DNA from: a candidate division WS1 bacterium
Lineage (GTDB): Bacteria; Armatimonadota; Zipacnadia; Zipacnadales; Zipacnadaceae
Direction: 5' to 3'
Assembly: GCA_012523355.1 (NCBI GenBank)
Contig: JAAYIR010000161.1
Coordinates: 1 to 32,227 of the forward strand
Length of the DNA: 32,227 nt
This document shows, piece by piece, positions 1-8,679 of the stretch (the first letter of the stretch is position 1; every line of letters begins with the position of its first letter). The position numbers and the translations under genes were made by a program. The notes beneath the pieces are model-generated. The model made no database searches, was not told where the DNA came from, and saw nothing but the letters and a program-made list of their open reading frames with translations.

Positions 1-240
1 AAGTGGAGCCAGAGGCGACGCGGGAAGATACCAACGCCAGGGCAGCGGCGCGCGGTGGTGACCGCGGGGATGCCCGCTCCGAGCGAGCCTACAACGGCCT
101 CGGAGCCGCGAGAGGCGCCGTCGGTGAGCGCGGAGCAGGCTATGCGTCGGGCCCAGAACGAGGCGCAAGAAGAAAAGCGGGAAGCACGCCGCGAGCGGCG
201 TAAGGCCAAGAGCGGTGGCAAGGGCAAGAGGAGACACTAG
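1..240 (+). CDS. C-terminal fragment of an unidentified protein with an Arg/Lys-rich tail (truncated at left edge)
   Basis: Frame 1 is open from base 1 to TAG at 238-240, ending ...EEKREARRERRKAKSGGKGKRRH. Frame 3 is also open to 203, so the frame choice is uncertain. Confidence 0.4.
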   Translation, partial: KWSQRRRGKIPTPGQRRAVVTAGMPAPSEPTTASEPREAPSVSAEQAMRRAQNEAQEEKREARRERRKAKSGGKGKRRH

Positions 241-360
241 GCGCGCGAGCCGACAGTGTGGCGCGAGCAGTCGGCAGGTTCCGGGTGGCAGTTTGCGGGG
301 CCGGGTTGATCCGTTGGAGGTGGAGGCTGAGGCCCCCTGAGCTGCACGAGGTGAGGCCCG

Positions 361-840
361 ATGAGAGAACTGCTGCGGATACTAGAAACTGAGGGGCCGG
401 TAGACAGCCAGGAACTGGCGGTCAGGCTGGGCCAGAGCGTGGCTGAGGTGGAGGCCGCTCTGGCAGACCTGCGCGAGCAGGGCGTGTTGCTGCGCTACAG
501 TGCGTTGGTCAACTGGGAGAAGGTGGAGGAGGAGAAGGTCTATGCCTTCATCAATGTCTCGGCCACTCCGGAGCATGGCTGTGGCTTCGACAAGGTGGCC
601 GAGTATCTGTCCCAGTTCGCGGAAGTGCACTCCCTGTATCTGATGAGTGGCCAGGCGGACCTCTGTGTAGTGGTGGAGGGACGCGATTTCCGCGACATTG
701 CGCGCTTCGTGGCCGAAAAGCTGGCCCCCACCCCGGGGGTCAGAAGCACCTCCACTTCTTTTGTGCTCAAGACCTACAAGATGGAGGGCGAGAAGCTGTT
801 CGGGGAGGCGAAGAATGGCCGGCTGGCGGTGAGCCCGTGA
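361..840 (+). CDS. Lrp/AsnC-family transcriptional regulator
   Basis: N-terminal winged-helix-like region (MRELLRILETEGPVDSQELAVRLGQS) followed by an AsnC ligand-binding-like region (VYAFINVSATPEHG...VHSLYLMSGQADLCVVVEGRD). Followed directly by an aminotransferase. Confidence 0.85.
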   Translation: MRELLRILETEGPVDSQELAVRLGQSVAEVEAALADLREQGVLLRYSALVNWEKVEEEKVYAFINVSATPEHGCGFDKVAEYLSQFAEVHSLYLMSGQADLCVVVEGRDFRDIARFVAEKLAPTPGVRSTSTSFVLKTYKMEGEKLFGEAKNGRLAVSP

Positions 841-2030
841 TGCAGACTGCGCTGCGCCCCAGTCGCCTGGCCCGGGAGCTGCCGCCCAACGGCATCCGCG
901 AGTTTTTCGACCTGGTGCAGACCCGCTCCGAGGTCATCAGCCTGGGGGTAGGAGAGCCGGATTTTGCTACCCCGTGGCGCATCTGCGACGCCGCGATCGA
1001 GGGCATGCGGCGGGGGCAGACCTCCTACACCTCCAACTACGGGACGCTGGAACTGCGGGAGGCTATCGCCGAGGACCTGGAGCGCCGGTATGCAGTGAGC
1101 TACGATCCCGGCACGGAGATCCTGGTTACCGCCGGAGTCTCCGAGGCCATGGATCTGGCCATGCGGGCGCTGCTGGATACGGGGGAGGAAGTGATCGTCC
1201 CCGAGCCGTGCTATGTCTCTTACCGGCCCTGCGTGGACATGACCGGTGGGCGGTCAGTGGGGCTGGAGACGCGGATGGAGGACCGCTTCATCCTGCTCCC
1301 GGAGGCACTGGAAGCGGCGCTGACCCCGGCGACGCGGGCCTTCACCCTCTGCTACCCCAACAACCCCACCGGCGCGGTGATGACCCGGCAGGAGCTGCTG
1401 CCGCTGGCGGAGCTGGCCGAGAAGCACGACCTGGTGGTCATCTCCGACGAGATCTACGCGCATCTGCGCTACATCGGTCAGCATACCTGCTTCGCCTCGC
1501 TCCCGGGGATGCGGGAGCGGACGATTCTCCTCAACGGTTTCTCCAAGGCTTATGCCATGACCGGCTGGCGGCTGGGGTATGCCTGCGGACCGGCGGAGAT
1601 CATCGAAGCCATGATGCGGATCCACAGCTACACGGCCCTGTGCGCCTCCTCGATGGCCCAGACCGGAGCGCTGGAGGCCTTGCGGCACGGCGAGCAGGAT
1701 ATGCAGGAGATGGTGGCCCAGTATGATCAGCGGCGGCGGCTGTTGTTGCAGGGCTACCGCGAGCTGGGCCTGCCCTGCTTTGATCCCGGCGGGGCCTTTT
1801 ACACCTTCCCCTCCATTGCCCATACCGGGCTGACCTCAGCGCAGTTCGCCAAGGCGCTGCTGTTCGAGGAGAATGTGGCGGCGGTGCCGGGAACGGCCTT
1901 TGGGCCGTGCGGGGAGGGGCATATCCGTGCTACCTACGCGACTCACATGGACTTGCTCAAGGAGGCCCTGGAGCGGCTGGGGCGGTTCCTGGAGAAACTG
2001 CAGGCCGGCCAGATCAAGCTGGAGGCGTGA
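840..2030 (+). CDS. Pyridoxal phosphate-dependent aminotransferase, class I/II
   Basis: Fold-type I motifs: YPNNPTGAVMT, ISDEIYAHLRY, PLP lysine in NGFSKAYAMTGWRLGY. ATG at 840 overlaps the upstream TGA (838-840); GTG 837 is an alternative start. Confidence 0.93.
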   Translation: MQTALRPSRLARELPPNGIREFFDLVQTRSEVISLGVGEPDFATPWRICDAAIEGMRRGQTSYTSNYGTLELREAIAEDLERRYAVSYDPGTEILVTAGVSEAMDLAMRALLDTGEEVIVPEPCYVSYRPCVDMTGGRSVGLETRMEDRFILLPEALEAALTPATRAFTLCYPNNPTGAVMTRQELLPLAELAEKHDLVVISDEIYAHLRYIGQHTCFASLPGMRERTILLNGFSKAYAMTGWRLGYACGPAEIIEAMMRIHSYTALCASSMAQTGALEALRHGEQDMQEMVAQYDQRRRLLLQGYRELGLPCFDPGGAFYTFPSIAHTGLTSAQFAKALLFEENVAAVPGTAFGPCGEGHIRATYATHMDLLKEALERLGRFLEKLQAGQIKLEA

Positions 2031-2036
2031 GCAGAG

Positions 2037-3605
2037 GTGATGACAGCCGCTGGCTTGCCTCGGGCCCCGCGTCTGCCCTTCCTGTCGCTGGCGGTTCTCG
2101 CCCTGTTCTCCGCGGGGCTGCTGGCGCTGTGCTTCTACCCCCTCGAGCATCCCCGGGTAGCAGAGAACGGGTTCGCGGTACTGGTGTGGGTGGCGCTGGT
2201 ACCATTATTCTTAGCGCTGCGGCTGGTGCGTCGGCCTGTGCAGGGTGCCTGGCTGGGACTGCTTTTCGGGTTGGTCTTCTTCTTCCTCCTGCATCGCTAT
2301 CTGCTCATGTACGGTATGCTGCCGACTTTCCTGGTGGCGCTCCTGCAGGCCTTTCCCCTGTTCCTCTTTGGCTGGGTGGCAGCATACGTTCTCCGGCGGA
2401 GCAGCGGGCTCGCGAGCGCGCTGGCGTTAGCCGGGACCTGGGTGCTCCAGGAGGCTCTGCGCGGGAACCTGGGCACACTATCGCTCACCTTTGGGCAATT
2501 GGGGTATACGCAGCATGGCTTTCTGCCTCTGTTGCAGGCCGCCAGCGTCGCGGGGGTGTTGGGCCTGAGCTTTCTGATCGTGCTGGTGAACGCGGCGGTG
2601 GCCGGAGTGCTGCGGCGACCGGAGCGGACCGGTTCGGCTTGGGCCGCGCTGGGGTTGGCGCTGGCGCTCCTGGCGGTGACCGGAGGAGCGGGAGGATGGA
2701 GGCTGCGACAGCCTCTCCCCGTCGGGCAGTCGCTGTGGGTAGGGGTGGTGCAGCCCAATGTGCAGCTACATGCGCCGATTACGCCAGAGGACGCAGAAGT
2801 CTGCCGAGAGGTGTACCCGCTGTACACGGACCTGTTGATGAGCGGGTTGTCGCTGTCAGTGGCGGAGGGGGAGGGATTTGCGCGGCCAGAGCTGGTGGTG
2901 TGGCCGGAGACGGCCCTTCCGGCGGCGCTCAACCTGCAGCCGGAGTTCATGAGCGCGGCGGTGATGACCGCGGCGATGAACCGTGTCAGTCTCTTGCTGG
3001 GCGCCCTGGAGCAGGAGGAAGACCGCGTCTACAACACGGCTTGGCTGTTGGGCCCCGATGGCGGACTGCAGGGGACCTACCGCAAGCAAGACCTGGTGAT
3101 GTTTGGCGAGTACGTGCCCTTTCGCGATAGCCTACCGCTGCTGAAGCGCTATCCCATACGGGACTTTGACTTCTCGCCGGGGCACGGCCGGCCGCTCCTG
3201 CGGCTGAAGGACATACCCTTCGGCGCGCTAATCTGCTTCGAGGCCATCTTCCCGGGACCGGCGCGGGAGGAGGTGCAGAAGGGCGCGCGGTTTCTGGCGG
3301 TGCTGAACAGCGATGCCTGGGCCGGGCCCTCGCCGGAGGTGTACGTCCATTCATGGACGGCGCCGCTGCGGGCGGTGGAGACGGGGCGGTGGGTGGTGCG
3401 GGCGGCGAGTATCGGGCGCTCAGCGATCATCTCGCCCCGGGGGAAGATCGTGGACCAGGTCAAGCCTCTCCGCTCGGGGGTAGGGCATGGGGAGATCGCC
3501 GCGCTGACCGGCCTGACGCCGTACGTCCGCTATGGCGACACGCCGCTGCTGGTGGTGTCGGGGCTGTTGGTGCTGATCGGCCTCGGGTTGTGGTGGCGGC
3601 TGTGA
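2037..3605 (+). CDS. lnt: Apolipoprotein N-acyltransferase
   Basis: Multi-TM N-terminus plus nitrilase domain with Glu (VVWPETALPA), Lys (GTYRKQDLVMFGEYVPF) and Cys (ALICFEAIFPG). Confidence 0.92.
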   Translation: MMTAAGLPRAPRLPFLSLAVLALFSAGLLALCFYPLEHPRVAENGFAVLVWVALVPLFLALRLVRRPVQGAWLGLLFGLVFFFLLHRYLLMYGMLPTFLVALLQAFPLFLFGWVAAYVLRRSSGLASALALAGTWVLQEALRGNLGTLSLTFGQLGYTQHGFLPLLQAASVAGVLGLSFLIVLVNAAVAGVLRRPERTGSAWAALGLALALLAVTGGAGGWRLRQPLPVGQSLWVGVVQPNVQLHAPITPEDAEVCREVYPLYTDLLMSGLSLSVAEGEGFARPELVVWPETALPAALNLQPEFMSAAVMTAAMNRVSLLLGALEQEEDRVYNTAWLLGPDGGLQGTYRKQDLVMFGEYVPFRDSLPLLKRYPIRDFDFSPGHGRPLLRLKDIPFGALICFEAIFPGPAREEVQKGARFLAVLNSDAWAGPSPEVYVHSWTAPLRAVETGRWVVRAASIGRSAIISPRGKIVDQVKPLRSGVGHGEIAALTGLTPYVRYGDTPLLVVSGLLVLIGLGLWWRL

Positions 3606-3639
3606 ATACAGCCTATAGGCACAACTGTTCTATTCCCCG

Positions 3640-3668
3640 TTGCCTTTTGTGGGTGCTTGTGCTACACT
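3640..3668 (+). promoter_or_regulatory. Putative sigma70-type promoter of the mreB-like gene
   Basis: TTGCCT (3640-3645), 17-nt spacer, TACACT (3663-3668). Confidence 0.55.
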
Positions 3669-3692
3669 TTTCCCCGTTGTCGCAGCCATGTG

Positions 3693-3744
3693 GCGCCTGT
3701 CCCGAGGCGCTTCTTTGAGAGAACCGTCGAGGCCGAAGGGCCTC
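3693..3744 (+). promoter_or_regulatory. mreB leader: two hairpins with a competing alternative pairing
   Basis: Hairpin 1 GCGCCT-gtcccg-AGGCGC followed by TTCTTT (3693-3716). Hairpin 2 GAGGCC-gaag-GGCCTC (3729-3744). Alternative GAGGCGCTTC (3704-3713) with GAAGGGCCTC (3735-3744), 9 of 10 pairs. Confidence 0.45.
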
Positions 3745-3757
3745 TGAGGGATTCACC

Positions 3758-4783
3758 CTGCTACCCTGGGCCTCTGTTCTGGCAATTGATCTGGGCGCCA
3801 GCCTGATCCACATCGCCGTGCCCGATGCCGGTGTGGTGGTGCGCGAGCCGACTATGGTGGCTTTCGCGCCGCGCACCCGGCGGGTCATTGCGGTGGGGCA
3901 GGAAGCCCGGCGCCTGTGGGAGCGCGGCGTGACGGACGTAGAGATCGTGCGTCCGGTGCGCGGCGGGTACGTGGCGGACTTTGACGCCACCGTCGCCTTC
4001 CTGCGCCCGCTGATTATGCGCGCCCTGGGTCGCCGGCCCTGGTTCCCGCCCCAGACCGTCATCTCCTGTCCCGCTGAGATCACCCCCGTCCAACTGCGCG
4101 CGCTGCAGGACAGCGTGCATGCCGCAGGTGGGGGACATGCTCTGCCGGTGAGCAAGCCCTTGGCGGCGGCCCTGGGCGCGGGCCTGACCGCTGACCATGA
4201 GGAAGCCACGCTGGTAGTGGACCTGGGTGGGGGAGCCACGGATGTCGGGGTGTTTGCCGGGGGGCTGATCACTGCGACACGGACCATTGCCTTCGGGGGG
4301 GAGACGCTGACCGAGGCATTGATCCGCGCCGTCCGGCGAGAGAGCGGTCTGCGCATCAACGAGGTGACGGCGCAGCAGGTGAAGGAGCAGATCAGCTCGC
4401 TCAACGGCTACAGCGGCAGCGGCGCGCTGTCCGTGGCGGCTAGCGAGGAGGGAGCGGCGGAGCCTCAGCCGCATGATTTGGAGGCGGCGCGGGTGCCCGA
4501 GATTCTGGCCCGGGCCATGGAGCCACTGCTGAATGAACTCCTGTGGACGGTGGAGCAGCTTCCGCATCCCATTCAACACGAACTGACCAACGGCGGCGTG
4601 GTGCTGACCGGTGGCGGGGCGCTCCTGCGAGGGATTGAGGAGATGGTGCGCAACACGCTGCACCTGCCGACTGCGGCAGCGACGGACCCGGTGTCCTGCA
4701 CGATCCTGGGGCTGGAGGCGATCCTGCGCGACCTGCCCTCGCTGACGCTGAATGGGAAGGCGTTCGGGGCGCGGGTGGGGTAG
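3758..4783 (+). CDS. mreB: MreB/actin-like rod-shape protein (probable CTG start)
   Basis: Actin-fold motifs LAIDLGASLIHIAV, VVDLGGGATDVGVF, LTGGGALLRGIEEM. No ATG/GTG/TTG lies in frame between the upstream in-frame TGA (3716) and GTG 3818, which would remove the phosphate-1 motif. CTG 3758 has TGAGGG 7 nt upstream. Confidence 0.8.
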   Translation: MLPWASVLAIDLGASLIHIAVPDAGVVVREPTMVAFAPRTRRVIAVGQEARRLWERGVTDVEIVRPVRGGYVADFDATVAFLRPLIMRALGRRPWFPPQTVISCPAEITPVQLRALQDSVHAAGGGHALPVSKPLAAALGAGLTADHEEATLVVDLGGGATDVGVFAGGLITATRTIAFGGETLTEALIRAVRRESGLRINEVTAQQVKEQISSLNGYSGSGALSVAASEEGAAEPQPHDLEAARVPEILARAMEPLLNELLWTVEQLPHPIQHELTNGGVVLTGGGALLRGIEEMVRNTLHLPTAAATDPVSCTILGLEAILRDLPSLTLNGKAFGARVG

Positions 4784-4967
4784 GCCTCCACCCGGCGGGT
4801 GTCGCGGCGATACAAGTGACGGCACACGGAGGCGTATCCGGCCGACAGGCTTGCGCTCCCGGGTTTGTCTTTGCTGGTGCTCCTCTGGCCCCGTCGCTAT
4901 CTGTCCCATGTCAATCAGGATGGGGCGGGACGCGTGTACCATGATATTGTGGAGGAGAGGTGGTACC

Positions 4968-5309
4968 ATGTCCGACTGTATTTTCTGTCAGATCGCAGCG
5001 AAAGAGGTCCCTGCAGACCTTGTCTATGAAGATGACCAGGTCGTGGCCTTTCGCGATATCAACCCGCAGGCACCGGTGCACTTGCTGGTCATCCCACGGA
5101 AGCATATCAGCGGGCTGGACACCGCCGGGGAGGCCGACCTGCCCGTCCTGGGGCGGCTGGCGGCGGTAGTGGCGGACCTGGCGCGGAAGGAAGGGCTGGA
5201 GGCGGGCTACCGCCTGGTTGTAAATAATGGTCCGGACGCCGGGCAAGCGGTGGAGCATCTCCATTATCACTTGTTGGGCGGGCGCAAGATGAGCTGGCCG
5301 CCGGGGTAG
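4968..5309 (+). CDS. HIT-family (HINT/Hit-like) nucleotide-binding protein
   Basis: MSDCIFCQIAAKEVPADLVYEDD start and HIT motif VEHLHYHLLGG; purine-rich SD upstream of ATG 4968. Confidence 0.95.
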   Translation: MSDCIFCQIAAKEVPADLVYEDDQVVAFRDINPQAPVHLLVIPRKHISGLDTAGEADLPVLGRLAAVVADLARKEGLEAGYRLVVNNGPDAGQAVEHLHYHLLGGRKMSWPPG

Positions 5310-5330
5310 AGAAAGACAGGACGGGGCCCG

Positions 5331-5472
5331 CGTAGGGGTGGCTTTCGCGGGTCGGCCCGCGATTGCCACCCGTTCGCTGGCCAAGGGGGAGCCGAGCCGG
5401 CAAGGCCGGAGGAATGCAGGCCTCGGCAAACGGGCGGCAATCCTGCGCAGACGCCGGAAAGCCGCCCCTACG
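5331..5472. repeat. Composite palindromic intergenic element (REP/MITE-like), about 142 bp
   Basis: Inverted termini CGTAGGGG (5331-5338) and CCCCTACG (5465-5472), extending imperfectly inward (CGTAGGGGTGGCTTTC / GAAAGCCGCCCCTACG). Internal hairpins GGGTGGC...GCCACCC (5336-5371, inner CGCGGG-tcgg-CCCGCG), GCCGAG...CTCGGC (5391-5427), GGGCGGC...GCCGCCC (5432-5467). Confidence 0.65.
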
Positions 5473-5497
5473 TAGAGACGATGTTACTTTGAGTGAT

Positions 5498-6490
5498 ATG
5501 GCGAGCAACGACAACCTGGCGGTGGTGCGGCTGGCCTGCGGGAGCGAGCACCTGGCGGCGCTGCTGGGGGCACATGACCAGAACTTGCGGACAGTGGAGG
5601 AGGTCCTGCAGGTGCGGGTGCAGCCGCGGGAGGACTGCCTGGAGATCAGCGGCCAGACGGAGGCCACCATGCAGGCTCAGGCGGCACTGGGGCAGCTTCT
5701 GGCGTTGGCGCGGGCCGGGCAAGGGCCGAGCGCGGACGACGTGCGTCTGGCCCTGCGGCGGGCCACCTCTGCCGCTCCGGGCGCGCGGGAGGAGTTTGCA
5801 CCGGAGCCGCTGATCGTAACGCACCGGGGGCGGCAGGTGCGGGCCAAGACCCCTGGGCAGCTAGCCTACGTGAACGCGGTGCGCACCCACGACCTGGTGT
5901 TCTGCACGGGTCCGGCGGGAACGGGGAAAACCTACCTGGCCATGGCGATGGCGGCGTCGGCGCTGCGGCGGGGAGAGTGCAGCCGCATCATCCTGACGCG
6001 GCCCATCGTGGAGGCGGGTGAGGAGTTGGGCTTCCTGCCTGGAGACATTCTGGAGAAGGTGGACCCCTATCTGCGTCCACTGCATGATGCGTTGCATGAG
6101 GTCATGGGGGCGGATCAGTTTCAGCGGCATCTGGCGCGGGGCACCATCGAAGTGGTGCCGCTAGCGTACATGCGCGGGCGGACCCTGAACGACGCCTTCA
6201 TTGTGCTGGATGAAGCTCAGAACACTACCCCCGGACAGATGAAGATGGCTCTGACGCGGATGGGCTTTGGCTCGAAGATGATTGCTACAGGCGACACAAC
6301 GCAGACCGATCTGCCACCGCACATCGAAAGCGGGATACGCCACGCGATGGAAACGCTGCGGGGGATTGCGGGACTGGCCATGGTGGAGCTGGACCGTGCG
6401 GATATTGTCCGCCACGACCTGGTGCAGCGGATCGTGCTGGCTTACGAGCGGGTGGAGCGGAAGCGGGGGGAGCCGGGGGTGGAGGAGTAA
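5498..6490 (+). CDS. phoH: PhoH-family ATPase
   Basis: Walker A GPAGTGKTYLAMAMA, ILTRPIVEAGEELGFLPGD, FIVLDEAQNTTPGQMKMALTRMGFGSKMIATGD. Start taken at ATG 5498; the track's longer ORF runs through the palindromic element. Confidence 0.95.
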   Translation: MASNDNLAVVRLACGSEHLAALLGAHDQNLRTVEEVLQVRVQPREDCLEISGQTEATMQAQAALGQLLALARAGQGPSADDVRLALRRATSAAPGAREEFAPEPLIVTHRGRQVRAKTPGQLAYVNAVRTHDLVFCTGPAGTGKTYLAMAMAASALRRGECSRIILTRPIVEAGEELGFLPGDILEKVDPYLRPLHDALHEVMGADQFQRHLARGTIEVVPLAYMRGRTLNDAFIVLDEAQNTTPGQMKMALTRMGFGSKMIATGDTTQTDLPPHIESGIRHAMETLRGIAGLAMVELDRADIVRHDLVQRIVLAYERVERKRGEPGVEE

Positions 6491-6495
6491 GAGTC

Positions 6496-8679
6496 ATGCG
6501 TGCGCCCTCACCCTGGCCTCGGAATGGGTCTTCCGCCACCGGGCGTCGCTACTCGCGCCGCCGGTTGCTGCTGGGCGGGGTGCTGGTCGGGGTACTGTTC
6601 GTGGCGGTCTGGGCGCGGATCATGCCGGAGCAGGTGTCGCTGAAGGAAGGCGATCGGGCTCCGCGGACAATTATTGCGCCTCGAACGACGACGTACGTGG
6701 ATACTCAGGCGACCGAGCGCTTGCGCATCATCACGGCGGCCGCCGTCCCCCAGCGTTTCAAGTCCGATCCCCAGGCGGTCCGCATGGCCCTGCAAGCGGT
6801 GGACGACTTCTTTGAACAGACGCACAGGGTGGCGGAGGATCCGTCGCTGATCGGGGAGGAAGTCCGCGTGCAGGCGCTACAAACACGGGTGGAGTTCCCG
6901 ATTGAGGGCCCGGTGCTGCGCTTGGCGTTGAACACTCCGCGGGGCACACTAGAGCGGGTGCGCGAGGGAGCGGCGAGTCTGGTCCGGGCCGGGATGGCGC
7001 AGACCATTCGCGATGGCACGGAAGACCTGACCAGCGCGCGCCAGCTCCTGGTGGGCAAGGCCGAGGAACTGGGCTTTACCGAGTTGTACAAGAACATGGC
7101 TCTGGTAGTGGCGCAGGCCGTACTGCGCCCCAATCTGGTGGCAGACCTGGAGGCCACGGCACGGGATCGGGAAGCCGCTGCCGCCTCTGTCAAGCCAATC
7201 ACCCACACGGTCCGAGCCGGGGATATCATAATCACCGAGGGCGAGGAGGTTACCTCCCGGCAACTGGATATCTTCCGCGCTCTGGGCTTGACGAACCCCA
7301 CCGTCCAGTTCTCTCAGGCAGTGGCGGTGCTGGGCACGCTGTCGCTGCTGGTGTACTGCCTGTTCTACTTCATTCGGTTGAATTTCGGCGATACCTACCG
7401 GCGCTTCGAGCGGCTGGTGTTGGTGTGCGCGATGCTGGCGACCATCGCCCTCGTCATGCGGTTCACGCAGGCTTCGCCGAATCAGGAGGCCTACACGCTG
7501 TCGGTGGTCAGCGCGGGCGTGCTGTTGGTGACGCTAATCACGGTTCCTCAGTTGGGGCTGGTGACGGCTTTCTTCTCGGGCGTGTTGCTGGCGCTGAGCG
7601 CACCCGAGGCGAGTCTGAGGATGGTGGTAGCGGCCTTCCTGGCCGGGGGGATCGCCGCCTACCTGGTCAGTCTGCGCAGCACGCACGCACAAACGCTGGT
7701 GCGGGCGGCCTTGACGGTGGGTCTGCTGAATCCGCTGGTACTGCTTCTGTCCACGGTGGCGCTGGGGCAGCAGCCCTCGGCGACCGTGTTGCTGGTCACC
7801 GCCGGAGGCGGAGCGATCGCTGCCTTGGCGGCCATCGGACTCACCCTGGCGCTGGACCGGCCACTGAGTTTGCTGACGGACCTGCGTCTAGTTGAATTGG
7901 CCAGCGCGCATCAGCCGCTCCTGCAGCGGCTGGTACGCGAGGCCCCGGGGACGTATCAGTCCTCGGTGATGGTGGCGAACCTGGCCGAGCAGGCCGCAGA
8001 AGCCATCGGCCTGAACGGGTTGTTCGTGCGCACGGCGGCGCTGTACCATGATGTCGGCAAATTGAAGCGGCCTTATTTCTTCGTGGAGAACCAGTTCGGC
8101 AGCGAGAACCCCCATGATAAGCTCTCGCCCTTCATCTCCACGCTGATCATCAGTTCACATCCCCGGGATGGAGTGGAGTTGGCAAAGGAGGCGGGGCTGC
8201 CCCAGCAGATCATGGACGTCATCGCCGAGCACCAGGGGACGGACATGATACGGTACTTCTATGAGAAGGCGGTGGAACGGGCGCCAGAGGGGACGGCAGT
8301 GCCGGAGGAGGACTTCCGCTATCCGGGTCCGAAGCCGCACACCAAAGAAGCGGCAGTAATCATGCTGGCGGATACCGTGGAGGCGGCAGCGCGGACGCTG
8401 GACGTGCCCGACCCGCCACACGTGGAGAGACTGGTCAATCGCCTGGTGCGGGCCCGAGCCGACGACGGACAACTCGATGACTGCCCGCTGACCTTTGACG
8501 AGCTGAATACGGTGCGCGAGACGCTAATCTCCAGTCTGAACAGCGCTTTCCACCACCGCATCAAGTACCCGGAGCAGATTCCGGAAGAGGCACGACTGCT
8601 GGAGGAGCGTCTGGGGCCGGAAGCGTTGAAGCAGGGACTGCCGGACGAGAATGGACAGGGACGGAGCAACGGTGAATGA
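6496..8679 (+). CDS. 7TMR-HDED/HD-domain membrane phosphohydrolase (PgpH-like, candidate c-di-AMP phosphodiesterase)
   Basis: N-terminal extracellular region (HTVRAGDIIITEGEEVT), multiple TM segments, HD domain ALYHDVGKLKRPYFFVENQ and HPRDGVELAKEAGLPQQIMDVIAEHQGT. Confidence 0.93.
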   Translation: MRAPSPWPRNGSSATGRRYSRRRLLLGGVLVGVLFVAVWARIMPEQVSLKEGDRAPRTIIAPRTTTYVDTQATERLRIITAAAVPQRFKSDPQAVRMALQAVDDFFEQTHRVAEDPSLIGEEVRVQALQTRVEFPIEGPVLRLALNTPRGTLERVREGAASLVRAGMAQTIRDGTEDLTSARQLLVGKAEELGFTELYKNMALVVAQAVLRPNLVADLEATARDREAAAASVKPITHTVRAGDIIITEGEEVTSRQLDIFRALGLTNPTVQFSQAVAVLGTLSLLVYCLFYFIRLNFGDTYRRFERLVLVCAMLATIALVMRFTQASPNQEAYTLSVVSAGVLLVTLITVPQLGLVTAFFSGVLLALSAPEASLRMVVAAFLAGGIAAYLVSLRSTHAQTLVRAALTVGLLNPLVLLLSTVALGQQPSATVLLVTAGGGAIAALAAIGLTLALDRPLSLLTDLRLVELASAHQPLLQRLVREAPGTYQSSVMVANLAEQAAEAIGLNGLFVRTAALYHDVGKLKRPYFFVENQFGSENPHDKLSPFISTLIISSHPRDGVELAKEAGLPQQIMDVIAEHQGTDMIRYFYEKAVERAPEGTAVPEEDFRYPGPKPHTKEAAVIMLADTVEAAARTLDVPDPPHVERLVNRLVRARADDGQLDDCPLTFDELNTVRETLISSLNSAFHHRIKYPEQIPEEARLLEERLGPEALKQGLPDENGQGRSNGE

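Noticed and set aside
1907-3130. 407-aa plus-strand ORF overlapping the aminotransferase and lnt
   Set aside because: Alternate frame of GC-rich DNA; Gly/Ala/Arg-rich low-complexity translation, while lnt in the other frame has clear motifs.
3761-4969. 402-aa minus-strand ORF
   Set aside because: Antisense shadow of the MreB-like gene; His/Arg/Gln-rich with no recognisable domain.
5363-5497. Upstream extension of PhoH from 5363
   Set aside because: The added residues would be encoded by the palindromic element; ATG 5498 better fits the PhoH start.
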